Positions 45,152 through 53,539 of a DNA stretch of 64,000 nucleotides are shown here, one piece after another. The DNA comes from DASZIT01 sp963709665 (lineage in GTDB: Bacteria > Actinomycetota > Acidimicrobiia > Acidimicrobiales > RAAP-2). Within the stretch, counting starts at the first letter, position 1. Every line of letters starts with the position of its first letter. The notes under the pieces are model-generated. The model had not been told where the DNA came from, did not search any database, and saw only the letters and a list, made by a program, of their open reading frames with translations. Location: the NCBI GenBank assembly GCA_963709665.1, contig CAVPWU010000011.1, positions 1 through 64,000 of the forward strand. Reading direction: 5' to 3'. The translations under genes were made by a program, and so were the position numbers.

Positions 45152-46882
45152 TCAGCCGATCTGATCGGCGAGGGCGGCGGGCCCGCCGGCCCCGCCCGGC
45201 CCCGGCGGGCTCGTCCACCGGAGGGCCAGCACGGCCACATCGTCGTCGGAGCCGGTCGGGCCCAGGGTGTCGGTCAGGCGGGTGACCAGGTCGTCGACCG
45301 TCGGGACCGGGTCGGTGGCCGCCCGGACCAGCCGCTCCAACCCCCGATCGATGTTCTCGCCGCGCCGCTCGACCAACCCGTCGGTGAAGGCGATCAGGGT
45401 CGACCCGCTGGCCAGCTGCACGGCAGTGGACCGGTAGGCACCGGCGGCCACACCCAACGGGAGCCCCACCTCGGTGGTCACGAACCCGGGTGCGGCGGCG
45501 CCGGAGACCCGTAGCGGGTTGAGGTGACCGGCGTTGGCCAAGGTGACGACACCGGTGGTGGTGTCGCCCACCCCGATCAGCACGGTGGCCAGGTGTCCGT
45601 CCTGGTTCACGTTGAGCTGACGGGAGCACATCCCCAGCACGACGTCGGGGGGATGGCCCTCGGTCAGGTAGGCCCGGATGGTGAACCGCATGCGGGCCAT
45701 GATGGCGGCGGCGTCCACACCCTTCCCCGAGACGTCGCCGACCGCGAAGGCGAAGCGATGGTCGCCGATGTCGATCAGGCTGAACCAGTCGCCGCCGATC
45801 TCCACGCCGGCGGTCCCCGGAAGGTACCGGGAGGCGACCTCCAGATTGGGCAAGGTCGGATTCCGCTGGGGCAGCAGCGCCTGCTGCAGGGTCTCCGAGA
45901 TCGACCGCTGCTCCCCGTAGAGGCCGTCGAGCTGCCGGTAGAGGCCGGAGATGATCTGGGCGTCGTGCTCGGCGGTGCGTCGACGCCGGGCCAGCAGGTA
46001 GGTGACCACGGCGGCGCCGGCGGTGACGACCAACCCCCCGACCAGGAACACCCACGGGAGGGCACCCCCCAACGACCCACCCAGCGGTCCACGGGGGGTG
46101 GCGACCAGGGTGACGGTGGAGTCACCGAAGGGGATGGAGGCCTTCGAGGTGTCACCGGAGATGGGCAGATCCTGCAGGGGGACGTCCGTGGTGGACAGGG
46201 CGGACAGGCTGGTGGTGGGGCCCAGGTAGGTGGCGAAGTCGAGGTCGGAGAAGGCCGAGCCGCTCTCCACCGGGACCACCCGGTCGGCCGGGATGGCCCG
46301 CTCGGCGTAGACGACGAAGGTGGGGTCGCGGGGATCGGCCACGGCGTAGCCGATCCTCCGGGGGCCGCGGACCGGCACGGGGGTGACCACGAAGGTCGGG
46401 CTGGTCCGCGCCTTGTCGACCAGGGCCAGCGCCGGTGGCGAGTGGGGGTCCAGCAGGGGCTCGACCCCGGCCGACAGCACGGGCACCGGCGTGGATCCGT
46501 CCGACCGCCACAACGTCGCCGACACGAAGGGCAGCTTCGGCCCCACGTAGGTGGAGGCGAACTTCTCGAACTGCTGGGGGCTGCCGCCGGTGGCGGTCTC
46601 CGTCTCCAGCACGGTCACCAGCGGGTCCCGGAGGCCCAGGATCGTGGAGCTCAGGACGGCGGCCGCCTGTTGGGTCTGCACCTCCAGCAGGCGGTGCTCG
46701 TTGTGGTTGTTCAGCGTCCACGCCGTCCAGGAGACGGCCACCGCGATGACCAGTCCGACCAGGGCGACGATCACCGTGGCCCGCACCGGGCTGATCCCCC
46801 GGGGGCGGGAGCCGTCGGCAACGGGCGGTCGGTCGGTGGCATCGGAGCCACGCGCCTCGCTCGTTGCTGGGACTGCTGCCAC
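45152..46882 (-). CDS. PP2C/SpoIIE-type phosphatase with extracellular sensor domain
   Basis: 576 residues from GTG 46882, preceded by AAGGAGG; the frame further upstream lacks coding character. Helix ATVIVALVGLVIAVAVSWTA, an extracellular CHASE-like sensor domain of about 230 residues, helix WVFLVGGLVVTAGAAVVTYL, then a coiled linker (SGLYRQLDGLYGEQRSISETLQQALLP) and the SpoIIE domain: GVEIGGDWFSLIDIG, AVGDVSGKGVDAAAIM, LIAFTDGLVERRGE and GSDDDVAVLAL, with the Mn-binding Asp residues. It probably dephosphorylates an anti-sigma-factor antagonist in response to an external cue. Confidence 0.9.
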   Translation of the reverse strand: MAAVPATSEARGSDATDRPPVADGSRPRGISPVRATVIVALVGLVIAVAVSWTAWTLNNHNEHRLLEVQTQQAAAVLSSTILGLRDPLVTVLETETATGGSPQQFEKFASTYVGPKLPFVSATLWRSDGSTPVPVLSAGVEPLLDPHSPPALALVDKARTSPTFVVTPVPVRGPRRIGYAVADPRDPTFVVYAERAIPADRVVPVESGSAFSDLDFATYLGPTTSLSALSTTDVPLQDLPISGDTSKASIPFGDSTVTLVATPRGPLGGSLGGALPWVFLVGGLVVTAGAAVVTYLLARRRRTAEHDAQIISGLYRQLDGLYGEQRSISETLQQALLPQRNPTLPNLEVASRYLPGTAGVEIGGDWFSLIDIGDHRFAFAVGDVSGKGVDAAAIMARMRFTIRAYLTEGHPPDVVLGMCSRQLNVNQDGHLATVLIGVGDTTTGVVTLANAGHLNPLRVSGAAAPGFVTTEVGLPLGVAAGAYRSTAVQLASGSTLIAFTDGLVERRGENIDRGLERLVRAATDPVPTVDDLVTRLTDTLGPTGSDDDVAVLALRWTSPPGPGGAGGPAALADQIG

Positions 46883-47032
46883 ACGACCTCCTTGGCCCCA
46901 CGGGGTGCCGATGAACTCGAGACCGACGGCGATTGGTCGAACATGGTGGCAGGAGACGGCAACGCGAGCAAGCTGCACCCGACCCCCCCGCCACGGTGGG
47001 GACGACCGGAGCGACGTGCGAGGATCGCTTCC

Positions 47033-48937
47033 GTGTCCGTCCCGCTCCGCTGCCGATTCGACGAGGTGACCGCCGACGGCACCACCACCTTCGAGCTCTC
47101 CGACCTCCGGGGGGTGCTCGAGGCGACGACGCTCGCGGATGTCCGAGGGGTGCTCGCCGACGTCGAGGCGGCCACCCGCCGGGGATGGACGGCGGCCGGC
47201 TTCGTGGCCTACGACGCGGCGGCGGCGTTCGACCCGGCCTTCGCCGTGCCGTGCGGCCCCCCGGCCCCGGTAGGCACCGATCTGCCGTTGGCGTGGTTCG
47301 GGCTCTTCGCTCGCTCCCGCCCCGCCCCACCGTTACCGACGACGGCGCCCGCCGGCGCTCCGCAGCGGCCAGGACCGGGGCCGAGCGACGCGACGCCGTG
47401 GCCACCGGACCCCGGGGGCCCGGGTGGGACCACGTGGATCCCCGAGATGGGTGCCGGGGACCACGGCCGGGCCGTCGGGGCCATCCGGGAGGCCATCGCC
47501 GCCGGCGACACCTACCTGACCAACCTCACCACCCGGTTCCGTCGCCCCTGGCTCCCGACCGAGGACCCGTTCGACCTCTACCGCCGGCTCGTCTCCGGGC
47601 ACGCCGGCGGGCTCCACGCCTTCCTCGACACCGACGCCTGGGCGGTGGCCTGTGGCTCCCCCGAGCTCTTCTTCGACCTGCGGGCCGGTCGGCTCACCAC
47701 CCGCCCGATGAAGGGGACCGCCCGCCGGGGAGGATGGGACGAGGAGGACCGCTACCTGGCCGAGGCACTGCGGACCTCACCGAAGGAGCGGGCCGAGAAC
47801 GTCATGGTGGTCGACATGCTCCGGAACGACCTCGGCCGGCTGGCCGTGCCCGGCACCGTCGAAGTACCCGACCTCGGTCGGCTCGAGGGCCATCCCACCG
47901 TGTGGCAGTTGACGTCGACCGTCACCGCCACCGCCCGACCCGGGACCGGCCTGGGCGATGTCTTCGCCGCCCTGTTCCCCTGCGCCTCGGTGACCGGTGC
48001 CCCCAAGGTCGCCGCCATGCGTCTGCTGGCCGGACTCGAGCGGTCCGGGCGGGGCGTCTACTGCGGAGCGGTGGGCATCGTCCGCCCGGGGGCACCCGGT
48101 GACGGACCCGACGCCCGGTTCGCCGTGGCCATCCGGACGGCGGTGGTGGACAAGGGGCGCCGGGTGGTCGAGTACGGATCGGGCGGGGGCGTCACCTGGG
48201 ACTCGGTCCCGGAGGCGGAGTGGGAGGAGTTGCTGATCAAGCTCCGGGTGATCGATCCGCAGGGACCGGCAGCCGCGCTCCTCGAGACGATGGGGTTCGA
48301 CCCGGCGGCGGCCGCCACCGACTCCGGCCTCCGCAACCTCAGCCGCCACCTCGACCGGCTCGCCGCCTCGGCCGCCTCCCTCGGGTACCCGCCCCCGGGG
48401 GAGGTGAGGGTGAGACTGGCGGAGGCCGTACGGGGGCAGGACCGGCCGGCCCGGGTCCGGCTGCTGCTCCATTCCGATGCCACCGTCGAGATCGAGCTCC
48501 ATCCCCTCGACGGGGGGTCGGACCCCGATGGACCGGTGACCCTCTGCGTCGACGACGACCAACCGGTCGACCCCTCCGACCCCGGCCTGCTCCACAAGAC
48601 GACCGACCGGCGCCGGTACGACGAGCGGAGCGCCCGGCATCCGGGGGCCGACGACGTGGTCCTGGTCAACCGACGTCACGAGGTGACCGAGACCACCCGG
48701 GCCAACCTGGTGGTCCGGTTCGGGGACCGGTGGTACACCCCGCCCCGCCGGAGCGGGCTGCTGCCCGGGGTGGAGCGGGCCCGGCTGCTCGACGAGGGAG
48801 CGATCACCGAGCGGGTCGTCACCGTCGAGGAGCTGCACCGGGCCGAGGCCGTCGCCACCGTGAGCTCCCTGCGGGGATGGCGGGAGGCCTCGGTCCGAGC
48901 CGTGTGCGCCTGCCGACCGACCGGGTCGGACGGGTGA
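47033..48937 (+). CDS. pabB: Aminodeoxychorismate synthase component I fused to aminodeoxychorismate lyase
   Basis: 634 residues from GTG 47033. The first roughly 410 form a chorismate-binding domain: GAIREAIAAGDTYLTNLTTR, CGSPELFFDLRAGRLTTRPM, KGTARRG, ENVMVVDMLRNDLGRLAVPG, CASVTGAPKVAAM and YCGAVGIVRPG. The C-terminal 200 residues are a PLP-dependent class IV aminotransferase/lyase (PabC-like): DDVVLVNRRHEVTETTRANLVV and RSGLLPGVERARLLDEGAI. Together they make 4-aminobenzoate for folate from chorismate; a PabA glutaminase is not in the window. The PP2C gene is divergent upstream. Confidence 0.93.
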   Translation: MSVPLRCRFDEVTADGTTTFELSDLRGVLEATTLADVRGVLADVEAATRRGWTAAGFVAYDAAAAFDPAFAVPCGPPAPVGTDLPLAWFGLFARSRPAPPLPTTAPAGAPQRPGPGPSDATPWPPDPGGPGGTTWIPEMGAGDHGRAVGAIREAIAAGDTYLTNLTTRFRRPWLPTEDPFDLYRRLVSGHAGGLHAFLDTDAWAVACGSPELFFDLRAGRLTTRPMKGTARRGGWDEEDRYLAEALRTSPKERAENVMVVDMLRNDLGRLAVPGTVEVPDLGRLEGHPTVWQLTSTVTATARPGTGLGDVFAALFPCASVTGAPKVAAMRLLAGLERSGRGVYCGAVGIVRPGAPGDGPDARFAVAIRTAVVDKGRRVVEYGSGGGVTWDSVPEAEWEELLIKLRVIDPQGPAAALLETMGFDPAAAATDSGLRNLSRHLDRLAASAASLGYPPPGEVRVRLAEAVRGQDRPARVRLLLHSDATVEIELHPLDGGSDPDGPVTLCVDDDQPVDPSDPGLLHKTTDRRRYDERSARHPGADDVVLVNRRHEVTETTRANLVVRFGDRWYTPPRRSGLLPGVERARLLDEGAITERVVTVEELHRAEAVATVSSLRGWREASVRAVCACRPTGSDG

Positions 48938-48974
48938 CGCCACCGGGCCGGGCGCATCCCGGATAATCTGTTAG

Positions 48975-49003
48975 TTGACACTTACGTAAGTATTGACTAA
49001 TAT
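48975..49003 (+). promoter_or_regulatory. Near-consensus sigma-70 promoter with overlapping palindromes
   Basis: TTGACA (48975-48980) and TAATAT (48998-49003) are separated by exactly 17 bases. The ATG at 49011 lies seven bases beyond the -10 box, so the transcript is probably leaderless. A perfect palindrome ACTTACGTAAGT (48980-48991) sits in the spacer, and ATTGA-N7-TCAAT covers the -10 box. Both are placed to let the ArsR protein repress itself. The stretch is strikingly AT-rich for this genome. Confidence 0.75.
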
Positions 49004-49010
49004 TCAATCC

Positions 49011-49334
49011 ATGGATACGGCGTTCAAGGCCCTCGCCGAGCCCCGACGGCGGGAGATCCTCCGACTGGTGTGGTCCGAGGAGCTGCCGGCGGCGCGGATC
49101 GCCGAGCGGTTCTCCGACGTCACACGGTCGGCCATCTCCCAGCACCTCGGGGTGCTGCGTGAGGCGGAGTTGATCCTCGAGCGGCGGGACGGCACCCGCC
49201 GCCTCTACCGGGCCAACCACGCCCAGATGGACCGGCTGCGCCGGTTCCTGGACGAGTACTGGACCGGAAGTCTGCAGCGACTGCAGGACCTGGCCGAAGC
49301 GGCCGAACGAGCGAAAGGAAGCACCGATGGCTGA
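49011..49334 (+). CDS. ArsR-family transcriptional repressor
   Basis: 107 residues from ATG 49011. A winged helix-turn-helix: FKALAEPRRREILRLVWSEE, RFSDVTRSAISQHLGVLREA and LILERRDGTRRLYRA. No Cys metal site is visible, which fits the SRPBCC-linked ArsR subgroup rather than arsenic sensors. It overlaps the start of the SRPBCC gene by eight bases, forming an operon under the promoter at 48975-49003, which it probably represses. Confidence 0.9.
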   Translation: MDTAFKALAEPRRREILRLVWSEELPAARIAERFSDVTRSAISQHLGVLREAELILERRDGTRRLYRANHAQMDRLRRFLDEYWTGSLQRLQDLAEAAERAKGSTDG

Positions 49335-49770
49335 ACTGATGCGAGAGACCATGGTGGACGCCAGCCCGGCGACCATCTTCCCCTTCCTGGTCGACCCGGC
49401 CCAGCACGTCCGGTGGATGGGGACCGAGGCCGAGATCGACCCCCGGGTCGGCGGCGACTACCGCGTGCTGGTCCAGGGGGCCCACCCCGGCGCGGGCACG
49501 TTCCTCGAGGTGGTGCCCGACTCCAAGGTGGTGTTCACCTTCGGATGGGACGAGCCCGACCACCCCATCCCGGCCGGCTCCACCGAGGTGGAGATCACCC
49601 TGACTCCGGAGGGCGACCGGACCCGGGTCCGCCTGGTCCACCGCGGGCTGCCCGACGACGCGGTGAGCGACCACACCTCCGGCTGGGACCACTACCTCGA
49701 CCGCCTGGCCATCGCCGCGGCGGGGGGCGACGCCGGTCCCGACCGGCAGCCAGCGTCCCAGACCGCCTGA
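49327..49770 (+). CDS. SRPBCC/AHSA1-like protein, partner of ArsR
   Basis: 147 residues. START-like helix-grip fold of the AHSA1 (activator of Hsp90 ATPase homologue 1) group: RETMVDASPATIFPFLVDPA, HVRWMGTEAEIDPRVGGDYR, VVFTFGWDEPDHPIPAG, VEITLTPEGDRTRVRLVHRG and WDHYLDRLAIAA. These bind hydrophobic ligands. The overlap with the ArsR gene is the common two-gene module. Ligand unknown. Confidence 0.88.
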   Translation: MAELMRETMVDASPATIFPFLVDPAQHVRWMGTEAEIDPRVGGDYRVLVQGAHPGAGTFLEVVPDSKVVFTFGWDEPDHPIPAGSTEVEITLTPEGDRTRVRLVHRGLPDDAVSDHTSGWDHYLDRLAIAAAGGDAGPDRQPASQTA

Positions 49771-49860
49771 GATCCCGGCCCGACCGGTCCCCGGGGTCGG
49801 TCGGGCCGGGACCCCCGCACCCGCCGGCGCCCGGGTGCGCCCCCTCGGGCGGGCGTCGGC

Positions 49861-51486
49861 TCAGACCCCGTCCCGCTGCAGCAGCAGCACCCCGGACGGG
49901 GTACCCCCGCCGGTGGCCACCACCGCCGTGGTGGCGTCGGCCACCTGCCGCCGGTCGGCCTCGCCGCGGAGCTGCTTCATCGCCTCGTAGACGAAGCCGA
50001 ACCCGTGGGTCCGTCCCTCGCTCAGCTGCCCTCCGTGGGGGTTGACGGGCAACTGCCCGTCGAGGGCGATCCGGCGCCCGCCGTCGAGCCAGTCCTGGGT
50101 CTCCCCGAAGTCGCAGAACCCCAGTCCCTCGATCCACGAGACGCAGTTGAAGGTGAACCCGTCGTAGAGGAGCCCCACGTCCACGTCGTCGGGGGTGAGA
50201 CTGGTGCGGCTCCACAGGTGGGCGGCCTGGCCGAGCACCTGGGGCTCGTGGGTGAGGACGCCCTGGTCCCACGAGACCCGCTCGAGGATCTGGGTGCCCA
50301 CCGCCTCGATCCGGATGGCCGGCTTCGGCAGGTCGCCGGCGGCCGAGGCGGCCGAGACGATCACCGCCACCGAGCCGTCGCACGGCACGTCGCAGTCGAA
50401 CAGCCCGAACGGCGAGGTGATCGGCCGCGCCGCCAGATAGTCGTCCATGGTCATGGGGTCCCGGTAGATGGCGGCCGGGTTGCGGCCGGCGTTGGTCCGG
50501 GCGTTGATGGCGATCAGGCCGAGCATCTCCCGGTCGGCCCCGTAGCGGTGGAAGTACTGGTTGGCGTTCCTCCCGATCCAGTTGGCGGCGGACAGGGCGC
50601 CGTAGGGGGCGTTCCACTGGTGCCACCCGGAGGCCCGTCCACCCCCTCCCCCGCCCATCCGGAGGGTGGCGTAGGTCGACTCCCACACCGTGCGGAAGCA
50701 CAGCACGTGCCGGCAGAGGCCGTTGGCCACCGCCAGCATGGCGGCGATGATCGCCCCGCCGGGCCCGGGGAGGTCGCCGCCCCCGTTGGTCCAGACCGGG
50801 TGGAGGCGGAGGGCCTCCTCCACCGCCGTGACCCCGCCCTCGCTCATCCCCATCCCGGCCGCCCCCGGATACGTGGACAGCCCGTCGATGTCCTCGAGGG
50901 TGAGGCCGGCGTCGGCCACCGCCTCGAGGCAGGCGTCGACGGTCAGGGACAGCGGGTCCACCATCAACCGCCGGCCGAGCGCCGAACGACCCACCCCCGA
51001 CAGCACCGACCGGGACTCGAAGTGGTCGTGGTGGTGGGGAGGGCTGGGCACCGGGTGCTGCGGCGGCCCCAGGGGATCGGGGTCGTCGGGGGCCCCGGTC
51101 GGGGCGAAGAGCGGCAGCCAGACGTCGTCGAACTGCTCGAAGTGGACGGCCACGTGCTGGCCGATGTGGACGTCCTCGGGCTCGCACCCGGTGATGTTGG
51201 TGGAGAGCCGCACCGAGGCGTCCTCGGCCAGGGCCACCACCGCCACCACGTAGGGCGGCGGCAGGTCGGGGTGCCACTGGTGGGCGTTGACCGTGAACCC
51301 GACCACGGTGGCCTCGCCGGAGACCACGGTGGGGGTCGACGACCGGCCCCGGCAGGTCGGGCAGATGGGCACCGGCGGGTGGACCAGCTGGCCGCAGTCG
51401 TCGCACCCCTGGATCCGGAGGCGCCCGTCGGCGCCCGATGTCCAGAACCAGCCGCCCCAGGGGGTGATCTCGGGGAGCGGCCTCAC
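49861..51486 (-). CDS. DUF35 OB-fold domain fused to thiolase-like (Ltp2-like) protein
   Basis: 541 residues from GTG 51486, whose start overlaps the preceding stop (GTGA). Residues 1-130 are a DUF35 zinc-ribbon/OB-fold (CDDCGQLVHPPVPICPTC, then VVGFTVNAHQWHPDLPPPYV). From about 155 a thiolase-superfamily domain follows: GVGRSALGRRLMVDPLSLTV, DGLSTYPGAAGMGMSEG, LLYDGFTFNCVSWIEGLGFC, NPHGGQLSEGRTHG. In steroid side-chain degradation, Ltp2-type aldolases need a partner DUF35 subunit; here both are one chain. Predicted: retro-aldol or thiolytic C-C cleavage on a CoA thioester. Last gene of the five-gene operon. Confidence 0.85.
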   Translation of the reverse strand: MRPLPEITPWGGWFWTSGADGRLRIQGCDDCGQLVHPPVPICPTCRGRSSTPTVVSGEATVVGFTVNAHQWHPDLPPPYVVAVVALAEDASVRLSTNITGCEPEDVHIGQHVAVHFEQFDDVWLPLFAPTGAPDDPDPLGPPQHPVPSPPHHHDHFESRSVLSGVGRSALGRRLMVDPLSLTVDACLEAVADAGLTLEDIDGLSTYPGAAGMGMSEGGVTAVEEALRLHPVWTNGGGDLPGPGGAIIAAMLAVANGLCRHVLCFRTVWESTYATLRMGGGGGGRASGWHQWNAPYGALSAANWIGRNANQYFHRYGADREMLGLIAINARTNAGRNPAAIYRDPMTMDDYLAARPITSPFGLFDCDVPCDGSVAVIVSAASAAGDLPKPAIRIEAVGTQILERVSWDQGVLTHEPQVLGQAAHLWSRTSLTPDDVDVGLLYDGFTFNCVSWIEGLGFCDFGETQDWLDGGRRIALDGQLPVNPHGGQLSEGRTHGFGFVYEAMKQLRGEADRRQVADATTAVVATGGGTPSGVLLLQRDGV

Positions 51487-52544
51487 GCCGGACCCCCGAG
51501 GTTGGCGATGATCTGGGGCAGGTCGACGGTGGTCCGGATCCCCGCCGGGGCGTCGCACACCACCGGCACGGCGTTGACCGCCCGGTTGGCGGTGTAGCCG
51601 GGGGTGGTCTCGGCCATCCGCTCGAGGGGGATGTCCAGGCGCACCTCGACGTCGAGCGGGCTGTCCCCCTCGACGACCATCCGCCAGCCTCCCTGGCGGA
51701 AGTCCCAGTCGGCGTCCACCTCCGAGGAGCAGAACCAGGTGGCACTGAAGCCGAGCAGCTCGCGCCCCTGGTGCCAGCCCGAGACGTTCATCTTCTGGGC
51801 GGCCACCGTCCCCCGGGGGAGGGTACCGGCGGCGATCTCGAGGGTCCGGTTGGCCACCGCCACCCCGCCACTGGAGGTCACCGAGTCGATGGGCATGCCG
51901 ATGGCGTCCCCGAGCAGGCGGAGGGAGGGGCCGAACGACCCGGCCCCGAACTCCCACCGGGCGGCGTCGAACTCCGAGGGGTCCTTGCCGAACCCCATGA
52001 TGTCGAAGAGCAGCTCCGGCGAGTTCCGGCTCGACACGTCGGCGAACTCGCCGATGTGCAGCCGGTCCAGCCGGCGCTGCAACGAGGTCATCACCAGCGT
52101 CACCGCCTCGGAGATGAAGCCCGGGCTGGACCCGGTGGAGTGGATGGAGGCGCCGCCCCGTCGGCAGGCCTCCTCGACCTGCCGGCGGACCTCGGGGTCC
52201 ACGCTCGGCGGGTGGTGGAACATGCCGGCGGTGGTCACCACGTTGATGCCCGACTCCAGCAGCGAGCAGATCACGTCGACGTCGACGCCCTGCTGCATGT
52301 AGAGGACGCAGTCGGGCTTCAGGGCCAGGATGTCGGCCACCTCCCGGGTGGCCAGCACCCCGGTCGGTTCGAGCCCGGCCAGCTCGCCGGCGTCGCGGCC
52401 CTCCTTGGCCTCCGAGGTGACGTACAGGCCGACCAGGGTGAGCTGCGGATGCCCGATCACCCCCTGCAGGGACTTGGTCCCGATGTTCCCGGTGGCCCAC
52501 TGCACGACCCGGTACGTCGCCTGCTTCCCCGTCGGATCACTCAT
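51483..52544 (-). CDS. DapB-like NAD(P)H-dependent dehydrogenase
   Basis: 353 residues from ATG 52544, with an AAGGAGG Shine-Dalgarno. An N-terminal Rossmann fold (YRVVQWATGNIGTKSLQGVI, PDCVLYMQQGVDVDVICSLL, GINVVTTAGMFHHPP) and a C-terminal domain characteristic of the actinobacterial dihydrodipicolinate-reductase-like/amine dehydrogenase family. These often occur in lipid- and steroid-degradation clusters. The substrate is not known. Coupled to the thiolase gene by a 4-base overlap. Confidence 0.82.
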   Translation of the reverse strand: MSDPTGKQATYRVVQWATGNIGTKSLQGVIGHPQLTLVGLYVTSEAKEGRDAGELAGLEPTGVLATREVADILALKPDCVLYMQQGVDVDVICSLLESGINVVTTAGMFHHPPSVDPEVRRQVEEACRRGGASIHSTGSSPGFISEAVTLVMTSLQRRLDRLHIGEFADVSSRNSPELLFDIMGFGKDPSEFDAARWEFGAGSFGPSLRLLGDAIGMPIDSVTSSGGVAVANRTLEIAAGTLPRGTVAAQKMNVSGWHQGRELLGFSATWFCSSEVDADWDFRQGGWRMVVEGDSPLDVEVRLDIPLERMAETTPGYTANRAVNAVPVVCDAPAGIRTTVDLPQIIANLGGPA

Positions 52545-52597
52545 CCGGCCCCTCCTTGTGTTCGGCCTATCGTGGCACGCCCACGACCCCCGGTCGG

Positions 52598-53520
52598 TCA
52601 GGTCCCGGGGCCCTCCGACGCCACCAGTGAGGCCTTGTACAGCACGTTCTCGGCCAGCCGCATGTGGGCGGCGTCCACCAGCTTGCCCTCCCGGCCGATG
52701 GCCCCCACCCCCTCGGCCTCCGACCGGCGGTAGACGGCCATCGACTCCTCGGCGTCGGCGATCTCCGCCTCGGTGGGGGCGAACACCTGGTTGGCGATGG
52801 GGATCTGGCCGGGATGGATGGCCCACTTCCCGTCGTAGCCCAGCAGGCTGGCGTGCTCGGCCGCCCGCCGGTACCCGTCGGGGTCCTGGTACGCCGGGTA
52901 GGGGGCGTCGATGGCGTCGATCCCGGCCCCGCGGGCCGCCGCCAGGATCTGCACCCGGGCGAAGTGCCAGAAGTCGCCCGGGTACTCGCCCACCGGGTCG
53001 AAGTTGCCGTCCACCCGTGCCCGGAGCGACGCCGACAGGTCCCCGGCGCCGAAGATGATGGCCTCCAGCCGGTCGCTCGCCCTGGCGATCTCGGCGGCGT
53101 TGGCGAGGCCCTCGGCCTCCTCGATCAGCACCTCGAGGGCGATCCGCTTGGTGAGGCCCAGCTGGGTCTCGAGCTGCGTGAGCAGGACGTCGAACCACCA
53201 GACGTCCCGGGCCGACCGGGCCTTCGGCACGATGATGACGTCGAGGGCCTCGCGGGCCCCGGTGACGACCTCCACCACGTCGCCGTAGCACCAGGGGGTC
53301 TCGAGACCGTTGACCCGGACCGCCCGCACCGTGCGGCCCCAGTCCTGGCCGACCAGGGCGTTGACGGCGATGGCCCGGGAGGACTCCTTGACCAGCGGGG
53401 CGCAGGCGTCCTCGAGGTCCAGGAAGACCAGGTCGGCTCCGGAGTCGGGGCGCGTGCGCACATCTTCTCCGAGCTGGCCGGGGTGGCCAGCTCGGAGCGG
53501 CGGGATCGGGGTCCGGTCAC
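52598..53520 (-). CDS. HpcH/HpaI aldolase / citrate-lyase-beta-like CoA-ester lyase (frame break near 53450)
   Basis: About 307 residues. From GTG 53520, preceded by GGAGG, the frame reads VTGPRSRRSELATPASSEKM, then a missing base near 53450. The core is SGADLVFLDLEDACAPLVKE, VRVNGLETPWCYGDVVEVV, ALDVIIVPKARSARDVWWFD, RIALEVLIEEAEGLANAAEI, IIFGAGDLSASLRA and IDAIDAPYPAYQDPDGYRRAA, as in CitE/malyl-CoA-lyase-like proteins with metal-binding Glu and Asp. It cleaves a 3-hydroxyacyl-CoA-type bond or forms one. It lies between the DapB-like and CoA-transferase genes. Confidence 0.82.
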
Positions 53521-53539
53521 GGCAGCCTCCAGGGGGTGG

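Noticed and set aside
45524..47032. Plus-strand frame joined to the N-terminus of the PabB-PabC gene
   Set aside because: This part is antisense to the PP2C phosphatase gene; the chorismate-binding protein begins at GTG 47033.
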